A DNA stretch of 28,481 nucleotides, from contig JAAAKB020262537.1 of assembly GCA_010014835.2 (NCBI GenBank), positions 1-28,481 on the forward strand, given 5' to 3'. The position numbers and the translations under genes were made by a program. The notes beneath the pieces were generated by a model. That model ran no database searches, was not told the origin of the DNA, and saw nothing but the letters and a program-made list of their open reading frames with translations. Source of the DNA: Apostichopus leukothele. Taxonomy: Eukaryota; Echinodermata; Holothuroidea; Aspidochirotida; Stichopodidae. The stretch's first letter is position 1, and the number at the start of each line of letters is the position of its first letter. This document shows positions 8,940-20,900 of the stretch, one piece after another.

Positions 8940-11080
8940 TTTACATGTTTTCTTTCTTCTATTCCTGTAATTTTTTATGACTATATTTTTCTATCAGCAT
9001 GAAGCACTTTAAAGAGTTGTATTTTACTGCTGGCTTGGCTGCATATTAATGGTTTAAGAAGACTTGAAAGTCAGACCGAGTTAATTTCATTTTTCATTAT
9101 GTGTTTTTACTGCCCAAACTTTACGATTTATTTTACCGTTGGAAGTTATTCTACGTATGTGAGAATGTGGGAAACGCTCTCATGATCCAGTAACCAGAAT
9201 GGACTTATATGTACCTTGAATGTGGAAGGTGTTTCTTCACCAAAATAGTTGACAAAAAGTGATTTTAATTTTGACATTTTAGCCATTATTTTGTGTCAAC
9301 CAGACAGTCCACACATATCTTTCTTTAAAATGTTCTTATTAATGTGGAGATCCAATGGAAAAAAAACATGTGGATAGGAGACCAGAACAGGGTTGTGGGA
9401 GGGTAGGGAGCTGGGTGGGTTGGGGTGGTGGAAGGGCTGTAAGTGGGGGAATTTGTAAGAGCATAGAGACATGTGAAGTGATGTATTTCAGGTAACATAA
9501 AAGTTATTGCAGCTGGTTGCACCCAATTATCCCCCATTTTCACTTAGCAAATATCCATAGATATAATTGTTCTGGTTTGTGAAGGTTATATGTGGAGGAA
9601 ATGCATATCTTAGTACATGGGGATGTATTTTCCTCTGGATTTATCCATAATATTTACCTGACTGTGATTATAAGTCATGTATAAATATGAGCCTAACCAT
9701 GCAGAGAGCTGCTATTTTGATAACTTTCGATAAGAGCTCCTTGGACCCCAGATAAATTTTTGTAGATTGTTTCATTATTGTCACATTACTGTACAGTATA
9801 TTTACGTCTACACTGATTTAGAACACAGACCAATGCTGAGGAGTGAGGATGGGGTTGGGTTGGGGAGTGAGGAGTGGGTAAGAAGGATGGGGTCATTATT
9901 CATGAGCATCTTCATGAGTACATGAGATAAATGGTAGATGTTTGAGGTGTTCTCTCCTACAAATTTCTCACATGAGATGCAGTTGTAATTCATACAACCA
10001 CCATTAAAGTTACAAGCATTACTGTCATTAGTAAGTTCGTAATCTATCTTTTTGATTATGATGTTTTTTTTCACAAATATATTTTTTATGTGTAACTGTT
10101 ACTGTTACAAGTAAAGAATTTATTATTGATCTTAACATTAGACTTTGAAATTGAGACAATATGAAAAGAGGCTTTTAATTTATATATAACAATTCTCTGT
10201 TATTTTCAGGTATCCAGTTTTTAGAGGCTTTGAATTTATAGAGAAGTGTCAACTTTACATAACTGAGAGAGTCAATAATATATTAGCACCAGTTAAATAT
10301 TCATGCTACAAAAAAAAAGAAAAAAAAAAAGGTAATTTGAATAATAAAATTGTCAGTTTTGGGAAAGTCAAAATGTTTGTCACACTTTCGTTATGTCAGT
10401 GAAAGTAATAGTATACCAGGTGCGACCATAGGTCTTGTTTCATTAGAATTTGTGTCATAATTTATCCAGTATCACATTGCACGTTGCTATGCAAATAAGA
10501 CTGAATTAACTGCTAGAGCAAAATAAATACACATGTGTGGCAGTTGTCGTACCCACCACAACCATAGTGTTTTCAGTATTTTGTTACTTAAAAAATTATG
10601 AGATGTCACAAAATTGATAAACACAATATTAACATTAAATTATTCAATGTAGTTTTGTTTCTTTTTTCGTTCCCCCTTTCTTTTTTAGTGAATTTCTGTT
10701 CTCCCCATCTTGTTAACAAAAGGGAAAATTTGATTGATTGTTGTGTGTGTGTGTTTCTTTGGGCTAAATCTCTTCCTTTTTCGTAATGTTTCAATTTTAT
10801 GTCGTATCATTTACTTTACTGTGAACTCTGATATTGATATTGTTAAGTTGTAATCACATTGAATAACAGCAAGTTTATATCTTTTACCTCTAACATATAT
10901 TTTTATGACTTTTTTTTTTCTTTTTTATGTGATATGTAACTTCTTTGTGCATTCCGTCTTTAATAAATAACATTTTACAAATCGTGGAGCAAAACCTCAA
11001 ATTGATTTCATTTCTGTCCCTTTTCCTTATTGAGTGTGTTCAGTCTTTTCTGTTAACAGTCAATAAGCTATTTTTTTTTC
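8940..11080. other. Gene-free stretch, AT-rich with simple repeats
   Basis: I see no convincing exon on either strand. Contents are an A-rich run at 10309-10330, a short GT repeat at 10741-10755, T-rich runs near 10911-10925, and the G-rich tracts noted separately. The open frames here are short and made of low-complexity residues. Confidence 0.5.
9390..9450 (+). repeat. G-rich tract with quadruplex potential
   Basis: The stretch contains at least six separated runs of three or more G on the plus strand (GTTGTGGGAGGGTAGGGAG, then GGGTGGGTTGGGGTGG). A similar block, GGATGGGGTTGGGTTGGGG, lies at 9847-9865 and is followed by GTGGG. These meet the usual four-run pattern for an intramolecular G-quadruplex. 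Both lie in the gene-free region after the dynein-like gene. Confidence 0.55.
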
Positions 11081-11139
11081 TATTTGACACGTTTTCTTGT
11101 GTTTAAACACACAAGGGCAATAATAGAACAGTTTCTGTT

Positions 11140-11470
11140 CCCTTACACTTCCCCTCCATGTCCTCACTCAAATCCCCTCCCTCCTCCCCTATCCCACCAC
11201 TTCCTCTGCTCTAGCACTACCCCACCAATTACCCTCCTCCACGTCCTCCACACAAGCACTATCCCTTTCCCTACACTTCCCCTCCCCAACACTTCCACTC
11301 TCCATCACTTCTGTTCCCCAACACTCCTCTCCCCTACACTTCCATTCCCCTACGCTTCCACTCTCCAACACTTCCCCTCCTCTACACTTCCCCTCCCCAA
11401 CACTTCCCCTCCTATACACTTCCCCTCCCCAACACTGCCCCGCCTCAACATTTCCCCTCCCCGTTTGTCC
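11140..11470. repeat. Pyrimidine minisatellite with a roughly 15-bp unit
   Basis: The plus strand is almost purely C and T interrupted by ACA, with many copies of a unit like ACACTTCCCCTCCCCA (best preserved from about 11268 to 11465). A 162-codon plus frame and a 100-codon minus frame across it are by-products of the period being a multiple of three: they read as Pro/Ser/Thr-Leu and Gly/Glu/Val repeats. Mirror-symmetric polypyrimidine tracts of this sort can form triplex (H-DNA). I do not call a gene here. Confidence 0.8.
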
Positions 11471-11999
11471 ATCCACTGTCTCCATATGCATTCCAATAAC
11501 CAGTCTCTAAAATTGGGGGACACAAACACATCAAGGCCCATCGTCATTGCTCCACGCCGTGACCAAACTTAACTAGAAGCATTCTTTACCATATTTAACT
11601 GCCCAACTGACCACAACTGAAAAGATGAAATTAAGCCATAGAAGACGTCGTATAGAGGGTTTATTCTCTAGGCAAAATACAAGCAAACGTGTAGAGGTTG
11701 ACGTCACCAGCTTCCTGTGAAGGTAAATCTGAATGCGTCTTGAAAGTTCATTGCAAATTTATTTAACCTTAAAGGAGGATATGAGTGGCTGCTAGAAGAT
11801 TAAGTGTCAAAATCTAGCAAGCTTTGTTGGGAGCCAAAACTACGGTGATCAGCAAAGATAATCACCACAAAGTTTTGTATTTTTCTACTATATTCAAAGT
11901 ATTTGATTTTTTCTGGGACGTTTCTTTGTATATTCGGGAAAAAGTTTAGAGAGTCAGAACCGTCAAAAATGGTACTTTTAAATTACGAAAACTCTTAGA

Positions 12000-12085
12000 A
12001 GTTGACCTTGAGAAAGGTATCAAGGTTAGCGTATCGAACCCACAACCCTTACTTCCGACTGCTCGCTCGAAGAAATATCTACATT
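12000..12085 (-). repeat. tRNA-like SINE fragment
   Basis: On the minus strand GGGTTCGATAC (12041-12031) matches a Pol III B box / T-loop, preceded by AAGTAAGGGTTGT and GAGCGAGCAGTCGG, a layout typical of tRNA-derived SINE heads. The A-box end is degraded and no cloverleaf can be closed, so this is not a functional tRNA gene. The downstream tail cannot be delimited. Confidence 0.4.
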
Positions 12086-12342
12086 TAGCTAAATGATTTC
12101 TTTAAATGCTTTAAGGCAACGACAATCCTCTTCATTTGAACACCATCTGTTCTTTGATTAATATTCTCTAAAGTGCAAGCAAGAAACACATCATGACATC
12201 TGAAAAAATGATAAAACAATCACTTGATGAGATATTTTTAGTCACTTTGCCGACTACATTTATCCGGATATTCAACGGCCGTTATCTGAAGGGCGCCATA
12301 CAGATGAACTGTATGAAAGTAGGGGCGCTCTTCCAAAATAGG

Positions 12343-12550
12343 GCTTCTCGGCCTTTTGGCTAAGATCATGTGTAGTAACTGTTCGCTTCCGAGGGGAATG
12401 GTGATACACACCCGACGATGATCACACAGTCACAGTCCAGATGCAAGGGGACTTGGGTTGATAGCGGATCAGTCGTTCGGTAGTTTGGTTTTCGTGCCCA
12501 GGTTCTTTCCTGTGTAACTTTTCTTAAAAAGTATCTTCCAAAATATGGAT
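12343..12550 (+). mobile_element. U2 snRNA-headed repeat (SINEU-like or chimeric pseudogene)
   Basis: Positions 12343-12384 match the 5' end of U2 snRNA from base 4 or so onward: GCTTCTCGG, the stem GGCCTTTTGGC, TAAGATCA, then GTGTAGTA (the branch-point recognition sequence) and CTGTTC. I count two substitutions against the metazoan U2 consensus (AAGTG to ATGTG, and GTAGTAT to GTAGTAA). After CTGTTC the identity ends abruptly: stem-loop II, the Sm site and the 3' stems are missing, replaced by unrelated sequence that runs to about 12550 (right limit approximate). A functional U2 is therefore excluded. A published class of SINEs has U1/U2-derived heads (SINEU); a chimeric retropseudogene is the alternative. 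TGGCTAAGAT is A-box-like and GGTTCTTTCC at 12501 is weakly B-box-like. Confidence 0.65.
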
Positions 12551-13990
12551 GTTAAGACTGAGAAAGTTACGATTTTAATTACACCGATCAAACTGATAGT
12601 CTTGGATATAACTGTGAGACGATAGTAGACGACAATCTATGCAAAATGTTGTCCTTCCCAACGGCCCCTCATAACCTTTATGGTATAGTTTAGACCGTTT
12701 ACTGCTCTGCTTTGAGATCAAGATGGAGAGTCTGGTCTTTGTCCGTTTTGTTCTCCCGGGACAGCACACGTTGTGGTCAAGAGATTAAAATATCAAATTA
12801 GGATTGTGGGGTGAATGGTAGAGTATAATCTCTGCTCACACCGAATAAACGTTATGGCGGAATGGATAAAGAATTGCATTATTTGGTTAGATATTGTTTT
12901 TTTTATGTTGCCTCGTTTTGTTTGCCTGAATTGCTTGGTTAATTATATGTCGTCGGTGAGGCAGTGTTTGGTACCGAGGGTCTGAATGAGACCTGAGTAT
13001 AAGACCACGAGTCAAAGAACATGATCTAGAAACCTTGTACCGTTTTAATGTAAAACATAATTGGCGGATTTGGAAAACGTCAACTATTTTAGCATTCTAA
13101 GCGAGGACAGTATATTGAATGCATGGGCTACGGGCGAATCCAGCTTTTTTTAAACATGGTTAGGTGGCTCTGAGGTTGTACAAGCGGATTCCTCATGTAA
13201 GGAGATCTTGGCGCATCTTTCAAGTCTAAATTGTCTAACTTGATGAGATGTAAAGTTCAATTTATGCGGGGTTTTTTTCCATTTACTTGGATTAGTTGGA
13301 CCTATATTGTAAACTCCTTTGTGGTGGGGCATACGTAGACAACACTTCCAACTGCCTTTTTATTGTTACGCTGATGCCGGGAAACCAGTATCAATACTTT
13401 ATTTCGTGGTTAAAGGAAGGAGAGCAAGGGTGTGAGGAGGGTGGACACCACAAATAGAAAAGAATAGAAAACGAACAAAGTATATCTTACATCCCTGTAT
13501 TTGATCAAAATATAAAATTATGTTATAAATTTTAACTATTAATATTAATATCTTGAACCCTTCCTGTAAAATAAACCCCTGTAAGAGTTAATAAATTTTA
13601 TATTTACACTTTTCTTTCCAAGTTAATATATTTCTTGTTAATATCTTAAGTTACGTGCGTTAAGTGTTTATAGAATATCAACCACCCAAAAGAAAGGAAA
13701 ACTAACCTGAAAATGACCAATAGAGTGATCGCAATATAGTGGTATAGATTTGTGTTTAATAAATTGCTGTAAAATATAATTATATCTATAGAACATGAAC
13801 CAATTGAGAGACAAAGGGGGAGGGGCGGTGGGAGGGGAGGGGCGGACTTAAATGACTGATGACTATATCGCGTTAGCATACTGAACGATGTTACAATCAT
13901 CTCTTTTGCTCATATCGGGTAAAACTAGGACTAAAACATACATTCATCACGTCTTGTTTTTTTATAATTGATTTTTACTTTAACTTTTTA
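12551..13990. other. Intergenic stretch without recognised gene
   Basis: Short open frames on both strands lack splice signals and protein-like composition. The only structured item is the G-rich tract at 13816-13845, listed separately. Confidence 0.45.
13816..13845 (+). repeat. GC-box / G-quadruplex-like tract
   Basis: Within 30 bp there are five runs of three or more G, and GGGGCGG occurs twice (an Sp1/KLF-type GC box). It could fold as a G-quadruplex or bind Sp/KLF factors. No start site is evident near it, so a simple repeat is as likely as a regulatory element. Confidence 0.45.
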
Positions 13991-13991
13991 G

Positions 13992-14117
13992 GAGCTTATT
14001 TGTCGTTTAATTAGGAAATTTGGGCTGTGTAATAAACTAAGCTATCAAGAAGGCGAACATCCGCTGCACTTAAACAAGATTCTTTACGTCAAGGGACAGG
14101 AATTTCTTGAATTGTGA
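13992..14117 (+). CDS. Possible terminal exon of an unknown plus-strand gene
   Basis: A long pyrimidine-rich acceptor (TTTACTTTAACTTTTTAG) precedes 13992. The frame is then open for 41 codons, starting ELICRLIRKFGLCNK and ending KGQEFLEL, before TGA. The composition is protein-like and no repeat explains it. I do not recognise the sequence, and no upstream exon of matching phase is certain. It could be a 3' exon of the dynein-like gene, an independent gene, or chance. Confidence 0.27.
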   Translation, partial: ELICRLIRKFGLCNKLSYQEGEHPLHLNKILYVKGQEFLEL

Positions 14118-14631
14118 AAGTTATGATCATGTGAGAGTGTTTCACAAACACACTGGAGGCGTCGATTTCCTATATGCAGGTAACGATATGACATGTACAC
14201 AGTCGCCCTAGAAATCTTCGCTGCCTGAAGCCTTCCAAGTTCAGTTATTAATGAAAAGAGAGGCTAATAATGCTTTCACCGTCAAAACAACGGTATGCCA
14301 ATATATTCAGGATACTGAAATTCATTATACGCGAGAACAATCTTAAATAGCAAGCACATACATTAGAATCTACAACTTTTTTGGTTGTTTTAAAAGAATG
14401 TGCAACTTTTTTACGTCTTGGAAATATTGGCATACATTAATTTTAGTTTATACACACTTCTAGTCTCTAATTGCCATAGAACTTGTGCCTTGTTTTCGTC
14501 AGAATATGTCAAACTGGGCAGACTTCTTTGATTATTGAAGAAGAAGAAGAAGATGTTTGCTCAGCTGTTCTGTTTGGAATACAATCTATGACTTGTTGGA
14601 TCAATTCCTTATCTCTATTTTTCTCTTTTCT

Positions 14632-14637
14632 TTTATT
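14632..14637 (-). terminator. Poly(A) signal overlapping the stop codon
   Basis: On the minus strand AATAAA spans 14637-14632, sharing its first base with the TAA stop. No other AATAAA was seen in the next 400 bp, so the 3' untranslated region may be only a few tens of bases. An alternative is a non-canonical downstream signal. Confidence 0.4.
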
Positions 14638-14941
14638 TAATTAAGTCGTTCCGGTGAGTTGCGAGTTCTCCTTTGTCGCCTGATGACGTAAGCAGCCACT
14701 CCTGCGGCGAGAACCACCAAGAAAAAAGCTCCAACGGCGAAGCCAAGACCGACAGCTCTTCCTGCACCATGAGAAGCGCTGATTTGTTGAGGATTTCCTG
14801 CAGCTGTGTCGGGCCTTACTTGTCCACCACCTTGTGCTGGCCCAACACCGTTAGCACCAGCGGCTCCACCAACGGCTCCATTTCGATCTGGTCTGGCTTG
14901 TCCTCCTGCAGCCCACACGTCTCCGTCAACAGCTTGGGCAA
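14637..14941 (-). CDS. Terminal exon: stalk, membrane helix and tail
   Basis: The acceptor TTCTTTCTTTAAG precedes the exon on the minus strand. The first two bases complete a valine codon, then 100 codons lead to TAA at 14639-14637. The open frame of 101 codons on the other strand is a shadow. The frame carries an uninterrupted hydrophobic helix followed by a cluster of arginines, which would be unlikely by chance. Confidence 0.8.
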
Positions 14942-17900
14942 CTTAAAGAAAGAAACGAATAATATAAAGGGGGAGTAAGGTCACTTGTAGAACTACAATG
15001 GTAAAGCTACATCACTATCAAATCAGTGGCAGAGATTATAGTATTCTGTCTAACAAATGAACTAAGAATCTTTCTGTATTTCCTCTTATTATACAGGTGC
15101 TCATGCATGAGAGTATTCATAAAATTCAACAAAATTCCAAGGCGTTGTTGGAGTCACGTGTGACAATCATTCCTGATTTTGGTCGTCATTTATTTGTATC
15201 ATTGTCAGGGACAAAATTTCACAGCTGCTGTTTGTTTTATTTTAAACTGCTCTGGGTTATTTAACATTTTCATTTGGTAGCTCGGCCGAGTTGGGTTAGG
15301 AAATTAAGATGTACTGCCTTGACTTGCAGCACTTGATTTTACGCCAAGCCATTTATACCATTACCTCACTTACCATTCTAAGTTGATTCTTTGACATTAA
15401 TTATTATGGCTTTATTTTGTGGCAAGACATTTAGTCAGTTGCCATTGTTATTTGATTTACGTAGAGACTGCACTTTGGCATTTGATACTACTACTACTAC
15501 GATTAAATTTGATTCCGTGCCATGACAGGTTCATCACCGTTATATATCTTGAATCTATGTAATGACCACTAAATTTACTTGCTTTATTTAATGCGATGAC
15601 ACTTTGCAGATTAACGATTCCATACTTGATTGCATGACATGGCACTTTAACATTCATACTAAGGAACTTACCGTTATCACTTGATTCTGCAGGCTCAATA
15701 TCAGATTCAATGTCTGACTCAGCTGGTTCGGACTCAAATTCACTGGTTTCTACGGGTCCATTCAGAATGAGTAGACCAGGACTATTGGCTGCTACTAACT
15801 CAAGAGGTTCATAGGACGATTCATAGGCTGAACCAATACCACGTGGTGGTGGTACAGCGAACCCTAAAATTGAGGGCACACAGGCTGAAAGAGAACAAAA
15901 AAATGAAAACATAACCACATCATTCATTGACGTCAGATTCGTATATGTAAGAAACAACACCAACATTTGTTTGACAACTATGTACACCTTTTTCTATACT
16001 TAAAGGACGACTTGATATATTATCGTCCAAGAATCAAGAACATCTGACTGCTAGTAATGTTTCTATACATCTGTTCTGGTTTTCAAGACAGTCAACTTTC
16101 AAACAGCTAAGTCTCTGAAATGCTCCATTAAGACAAAATCGATGATGACATCGGCTCCTAAGTGCATATGAATGTTAATGTAAATCCATGATTCATATAA
16201 AAACCAAGTTCTTCTAACTTCGTATAAACAACCTTTGGATGACACTACCCTCATTGTCCTGACAAATGTGTACTACATTGTAAGTATGGCTAATTAAAGG
16301 AGCATTTTTCAAACAAAATTGAAAGTGTTATAGAAATACAACTTGTACAAACAGCAGTGGTTTTAGCGGTGTACAACAAATCAAAGCTAATTTTGTGTCT
16401 TTAAAGAGGTGAATCATTGTCTACAGCGTGAAACATGCAATATACTCAGGAATTAAATGACAGCTCAATGGAATATAGTCTGTAACCCTTAAATGACTCG
16501 TTCAAATGAAGTGAATTAAAGTGGTGGTTGTAAAAAGAACTGCCAACTGGAGATGAGGTGAGACATACAAGAGAGCATGAGCAGGAGACCGAAGAAGCAG
16601 GAGGATCAGGAAGTATAGCTGTGTAAGAGCAGCGGGGCAAGGTATGGCAAGAGGCGGCGACTAGTATGGGAGCTTGAGGAGTGAGGAAGCAGAGCAGAGC
16701 CAGAGGAACCGAGAGACGAAGCAGGAGGATCAAAGGAGGGAAAACAAGAGTAGCAGGAATGGAACAAGATGCACCGGGCGGGCATATGGGAGGGGAGGAG
16801 AGGGAGGGGAGGGGAGGAGCGAAGGGCAAGGAGACAGGGACTGAATACGTCATCGTAATCGCCAGAACTACACTCGAGATACGCTCTGTACCTGCTACCT
16901 CTTGGTGCAAACAAATAAAAGTCAATGCAAAATAATTCTCTATAGAGGTACTCTTGTTCAAGACAGAGCCGCATAATGAGCGCTGGTGCAAGAACACAAA
17001 GACCGCCCTCGATAATGCATTTACCGTTACTACCTTTCCGTCCCTCATTTTGACAGTAATTACCTGTTCCTGTCCGAAGGAAGCCACTTATTATACACTT
17101 TTATAAAGAGACACGTCACGGTGTTTCTATTCCACTACTACCTATCAAACTCTATGACTTCAACATCGTGACATATTTATGAATATTTCCTACTCGTCAT
17201 CTCCGCATGCACTGAGTGTTTCTGTGGGTGGTGCACTGGCTTTATCAGCAGGGTGCAGCTACATATATGTAAATCAAGTCCTATATTGACACAGTTGGTT
17301 GGTATACAACCGATATCATAAAAAAATCGATATATCTACGTGATGTTTTCCACATTCAAAGGATATAAACGTTAATCGTTATTTAGAAATGCTAAGTTGA
17401 TGATCGAATTAAGTATAGTGTAATAAGTAACTATAGAGAGAAGTAGAGATTTTAATGATGTACCATATGGTACGTATGGTTACATCTTTGTAGTTGAAGT
17501 AAAATTTAGTATTAAAGAGATCATTCTTTCTACTGGTCCCAAATAGCAACCCTAAACTTTATCATTAACATATGTAACAGTAGGCAACCATATCCATATA
17601 ATTAATATGACGTTTCGTTAATCACAGTTAAACATTTAGCAAGAGGAAGCCAACACAAATTATCGCATTGTTCTTGTATTTCTAAATCTTCGGGAATTAA
17701 GAGTTGTTCTATCCAATAATTCCATTTTCTGTAGCTCTTACAAATTTTAAAAAAGAAAATCATATATGTTATTTTAACACACCATATTTATTTGAAAATG
17801 GTAAATGATGGCTCCTAGAGTTAAGTACTATTAAAATATTCTTAATATATGCATTGACATGTGGATATTGTCGCCAGTTAGAAAACAAAACGCACTGAAA

Positions 17901-20900
17901 AAAATATTGTCTTGATTATTATCAAAACGAGGTCCAATTCTTTGATGAAGGCACTTATTTATCATTTATTCAAATTCAATTTTGATGAGTATTTCCGAAT
18001 ATTTTTAATATGAATTAAGATGAATTAAGATCCAACAAGCTGCTAAAATTTGAAGCAAAGATATGTAAGCTTTATATATATAATTTGCACAATATCCTGT
18101 GTCTGATGAATAAGAAGGGCCATAATAGGAGTGTGGACTCTTCACGTTACTCATTGCTGAAGTTAATTCCTTTTATATATTTATTTTGGTATTCGAGAAT
18201 CATGACTTTATTTATCTCAACATGTGACGCCTATATTCCTGGCTTGTTGTCTTATGTTGATTCGTGATTTCCTCGGCAATATATTTATATCATACACAAG
18301 TCTATCTACGCCAGAATAGTCAAGCAGGAAGTTCCCAATCAGTAGTTACTATTTTTGGAATCACGTCTAAGTATAGTTACCCTTCCGTCAATTGAGAACC
18401 TCAATTAGTAATCCTGAATAATTATGATTACGAAAATCGCACATTCTTTATACGAATATTCTAAACGCTAAAGCCGATGCTATGACAGAGAGAGACAGAT
18501 ACAAAACGAACTATGTGGACTATTTTACCTTCTGAGTGGTATTTCCAGCCCAAATATTACATGGAATATATTGTCATGGTTTCAAATATACTCATACAAA
18601 TGAACGCTAAAATTAGGATTCCATTGTGTAGAAATACAATTACTTTTTTAAAATATATCCCCTTTATACGTTCATACAACGTGTAATAGGATATTTAAGT
18701 ATATTCTCTATATTATCCAAGTAAATGTGTGACAGAAAGTTACTAACCTAATCTTAAATACAGTATTACTTCCAAAAGACTATCGTTTGATACGAGAAAT
18801 ATCATTGAGTGATTTGACAATGTTAACATGATATTGCTTTTAGATAAATACGCATGAGCTAGTGTGTATATAATTACATCCTACACGAATGATTGTGAAA
18901 ACAAAACTTGATTGGAAATACCGAAATATTATAATGTAATAGAGAGCTCAATGCATTTACTGCAATCCACTGGACACTAATTAAATATGAATAATTAATG
19001 TTTGTTCCAGAGAAAGCTTAAGATGTTCATACTTAAGACATACTAAGTTCTTTGCAAGAGATCAAAATATGTCCCACTATAGGTTATAGTTGTACGTGCC
19101 GTAGCGGCACCAAGTGGATAATCACCTTTAAGGTACATCGTGCGTTGGCATGAATCTAGTGAACCTTGTAAATAGAGGGATGTGCCTCACTTTAGTTATT
19201 TTAGTATGAATAAGCATAACGTGTTCAATTGCCTGTTGGCATATCCTATCGACATTTATGACAAAAATAACTCTAACAATGCAGCCCATATGATTATGTC
19301 CCTATATGTGTCAGTGTGTGGTTCTGCCAAGGAAACACAAAATTAGTAGCCACTAATTGATTTCTATTAGAAGCCGGAAAACACGTGTTTCTTGTAATAT
19401 TAATGGACATAATCAAACCCAGATGGACGTGCCTTTTCTCGTCGACAGGTGAATGGATTTTATCTACAGAGAATAAAATGACTAGTTATGACTGCGTTAT
19501 TTCTGTCACAACTCCACCGCACACGCCAAAGGTTAATATTGACAACCTATTTACATCATACAACACGCAAATTGTATAAGCTAGGCTGATGGTCGATTTT
19601 CTGCATTGGGTCAGCGTGGGGAGAGTTGCGACCTATTTTAGGTTGATTGTAGTAACTTGAAGCCTCATTACATGATCGTTACACCCATTTGCTGATAGGC
19701 CTACGTCTATCATCAATGCTTCTATACTTCATGTACTGAACATAACCCCCAATACAAAACCATCTGGTTAAAATTCAGTGGTAGTAAATATCATGTTCTG
19801 GGAAAACTTGATTTCTCACTGAGGGATAATTTTAAAGGTTTTCTTTTGCAATTTACAAAACATCACCCATGTTTATATCGTTTTTGACCGAGTAATGCCT
19901 ATCGGCCATTAAAGTGGCTCTATGTTACTCTGACTGATCAAAATATTATAAAACCTTACTACATATTCTTTCCTCCTTAATTCACCTTGGTACTTTAGCA
20001 GGAAGAAACTAGATAATGATACACAAGTAACATAAAAGCAACACTTTTTGATCCAACTTCAGAGGTATTACTATTAGAGATCTTTCATCAAACTGAAATT
20101 TTTGTGCTGTTTTCTTATGAGAAATTTCCAAAGCAATTTTAATACATTAGAATATCAGCTAAGTCTTAGTGTAATCCAGTACAGTGTTTATTAAAGAATG
20201 ACGGTAGGCACAAAAATGAATTTGATATATGGTTAGACCTTTAAAAACTGGTATTATTGAGTCCAGGTTGTATGTATTGAGAACTATCCTATGAAATATC
20301 AATACATATTCAACCAAAGCGCATAAACTACTTAGTGCAGCACACAAAAACATTAGGTCAGCTCACATCTCCATATAAAAACAAGGTTTTTTTTAAGACC
20401 TCAAGTAAGATGTTTACAATGCATTCAAGTTGTCCAAGACAAATGATGTTGCATGTGATCCATGAATGGTCTTTTGCTAGTTTCACGTTCAAGCCTCAAA
20501 GTTAAACTATATATTTAAGTTATCAATTCGGCCTGGACTGTGGAGTCAAAATCTTCATCACTAAGCCTAAAGAGCATACCATATTTTCAACATATCTTAA
20601 ATACCATTTGAAAACTAGGATAGCTATAGAAACATTACTGGCAACGTTCAAATGTTCCCCTTTTGTTGTTGGATTATAACATGTTAACAGTACATTTCTG
20701 CCTAAATATAATGTGAGATTGGGAGATATGCTATGATTCTATACGTAAGAGCCCTATAAGTAATGATATATATCTAAACCACAAATAGGTAAAACTGTAG
20801 AACTAATAAAGTATACAGTAAACTCTACAAGTACAAATAGCAAGTCTAAAATATAGCATAACGGGGAAAAAATGAAACGAACATTATGAAAGCATGCATT

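Noticed and set aside
11084-11572. 162-codon plus-strand frame and 100-codon minus-strand frame
   Set aside because: Both are produced by the pyrimidine minisatellite with a period divisible by three. Their sequence is low-complexity and they have no splice or start context.
12000-12070. Functional tRNA gene on the minus strand
   Set aside because: A T-loop-like box is present but no acceptor stem, D arm or anticodon arm can be paired.
12343-12384. Functional U2 snRNA gene
   Set aside because: Only the first ~45 bases of U2 are present. Stem-loop II, the Sm site and the 3' stem-loops are missing, and two conserved positions differ.
14673-14978. 101-codon plus-strand frame
   Set aside because: It is the reverse-strand shadow of the well-supported terminal exon of the membrane-protein gene.
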